Shown in pieces: positions 63,236 to 64,000 of a stretch of DNA of 64,000 nt. The stretch spans positions 763,472-827,471 of the forward strand of contig NZ_DKIH01000013.1 in the NCBI RefSeq assembly GCF_002454115.1, in the 5' to 3' direction. Under the pieces are notes generated by a model. It was given only the letters and a program-made list of their open reading frames with translations. It was not told the DNA's origin and did no database searches. This DNA comes from Sphingopyxis sp. UBA6723 (lineage in GTDB: Bacteria; Pseudomonadota; Alphaproteobacteria; Sphingomonadales; Sphingomonadaceae). Made by a program: the position numbers and the translations under genes. Position 1 is the stretch's first letter. Each line of letters begins with the position of its first letter.

Positions 63236-63643
63236 ATGGCAATTGAAAATGGGAGCGCTTTTCTGCTGAAGGTCGGCAATGGCGCGGCGCCGCCGAGCTA
63301 TCAGACGGTGGCGGGACTGCGCACAACGCAGCTGTCGGTGAACGGTGAGGCGGTAAACGTCACGACCAAGGATTCGGGCGGATGGCGCGCGTTGCTGTCG
63401 GGGGCCGGGGTGCGATCGGTTTCGGTAAGCGCGGCGGGGATTTTTACCGGTTCGGCGGCGGAGGTGCGGGTGCGCGGCCATGCGCTGGCGGGAACGATCG
63501 ACGATTATGAGCTGAGTTTCGAAAGCGGCGAGCGGCTGCGCGGGCGGTTCCTGGTGACGCGGCTGGACTATGCCGGCGATTATAATGGCGAGCGCAATTA
63601 TACGCTGAACCTGGAATCGAGCGGCGCGGTGGTGAGCCTGTGA
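63236..63643 (+). CDS. GTA major tail protein (gp9-like)
   Basis: 135 residues. MAIENGSAFLLKVGNGAAPP, TVAGLRTTQLSVNGEAVNVT and GGWRALLSGAGVRSVSVSAAGI match the TP901-1-type phage major tail family. Ends with a GTGA overlap onto g10. Preceded by GAGGAG. Confidence 0.9.
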   Translation: MAIENGSAFLLKVGNGAAPPSYQTVAGLRTTQLSVNGEAVNVTTKDSGGWRALLSGAGVRSVSVSAAGIFTGSAAEVRVRGHALAGTIDDYELSFESGERLRGRFLVTRLDYAGDYNGERNYTLNLESSGAVVSL

Positions 63644-63951
63644 GCGCGGCCAACGCGCTGCGCGGCGAGGCCGAGCTGCTGGTCGGCGAGCGGGTGTTCG
63701 TGCTGCGCCCGAGTTTCGCGGCATTGGTCGCGGCGGAGGGCGAACTGGGGCCGTTGTTTGCGCTGGTCGAGCGCGCGGCGGACGGGCGGCTGGGGCTGGG
63801 CGAGCTGGCTTCGTTGTTCTGGCACTGTGTGAAGGATCGGCCCGAGGCGCTGACGCGTGAGGCGGTCGGCGAGGCGGTGGTTGCGCAGGGGCTGGCGGCG
63901 GTGACCCCGGCGCTGCGGGTGCTGCTGGGGCAGATCTTGTCGGGGCGGTGA
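63640..63951 (+). CDS. GTA gp10-like protein
   Basis: 103 residues from GTG 63640. GEAELLVGERVFVLRPSFAAL, then LASLFWHCVKDRPE and a helical C-terminus, fitting the GTA gp10 (tail assembly chaperone-like) family. Next genes (g10.1, g11 tape measure) lie beyond the window. Confidence 0.85.
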   Translation: MSAANALRGEAELLVGERVFVLRPSFAALVAAEGELGPLFALVERAADGRLGLGELASLFWHCVKDRPEALTREAVGEAVVAQGLAAVTPALRVLLGQILSGR

Positions 63952-63957
63952 GGGGAG

Positions 63958-64000
63958 TCCTCCCTGTCGCGCAGCGATGGGGAGGTGGCAGCGCGAAGCG
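63958..64000. repeat. Intergenic repeat, family TCCCTGTCGCGAAGC (copy 4, cut by window end)
   Basis: TCCTCCCTGTCGCGCAGCGA and GGGGAGGTGGCAGCGCGAAG match the arms of the other copies. It follows g10 directly. Confidence 0.8.

Noticed and set aside
55990..63951. An ordinary prophage
   Set aside because: No integrase, repressor, attachment site or replication gene is seen, and g3.5, gp10-like and gene order fit a gene transfer agent; the window ends too early for full proof.

Overview
The window is a high-GC alphaproteobacterial chromosome segment, best matched to the Sphingomonadales (Sphingopyxis or Sphingomonas type). The basis is the gene set (TrcR/DUF1013, DUF1192, class I fumarase, an RcGTA-like head cluster, rimP-nusA-ylxR-infB-rbfA), the codon bias, and the palindromic intergenic repeats typical of these genomes. 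No rRNA, tRNA, CRISPR array or classical insertion sequence was recognised.

Layout. 1-1.2 kb: 3' part of a HerA-like ATPase. 1.2-5.3 kb: small proteins, a quinone oxidoreductase, TrcR and an MBL hydrolase. 5.4-12.5 kb: an outer-membrane DUF481 protein, an M20-fold protein with altered metal ligands, HicAB, class I fumarase, a Zur-type regulator and a MerC-like protein. 12.6-20.8 kb: acyl-CoA ligase, a PabB-PabC fusion, aspartate aminotransferase, MsrA, a serine hydrolase and a small lipoprotein. 20.9-30 kb: energy and acyl-CoA metabolism (sucC, etfBA, an aminoglycoside-phosphotransferase-fold protein and acyl-CoA dehydrogenase); etfBA and the phosphotransferase gene share a TTTACGTAAA palindrome. 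30-34.5 kb: PhnA-like protein, a periplasmic methyltransferase, D-aminoacylase-type amidohydrolase and an alcohol dehydrogenase. 34.5-35.7 kb: an isolated AT-richer FRG-domain gene, probably acquired. 35.8-45.7 kb: a tryptophan-dioxygenase-like gene, DUF885 protease-like gene and nhaA, an NfrB-like glycosyltransferase with a small outer-membrane partner, a TauE/SafE-TIGR02186 pair and a second HerA-like ATPase. 45.7-52.2 kb, minus strand: the rimP-nusA-ylxR-infB-(DUF1697)-rbfA operon. 52.3-55.9 kb: a cold-shock protein, a SleB-type cell-wall hydrolase and a VOC protein.

55.9-64 kb: head and first tail genes of a gene-transfer-agent cluster in RcGTA order: small terminase, large terminase, portal, g3.5, prohead protease, major capsid, g6 connector, g8 (DUF3168), g9 major tail protein and g10; it continues past the window. 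It is unusual in several ways. Palindromic repeats sit in or beside several genes, and one nested repeat is translated as the N-terminus of the protease. No g7 gene lies between g6 and g8. A minus-strand secreted-protein gene sits between g8 and g9. A roughly 530-bp spacer with possible antisense small genes separates terminase and portal.

The most notable observations are this modified GTA cluster, the FRG gene, the compact NfrB-like pair, the M20 homologue that has lost two canonical metal ligands, and the shared operator of the acyl-CoA electron-transfer genes.
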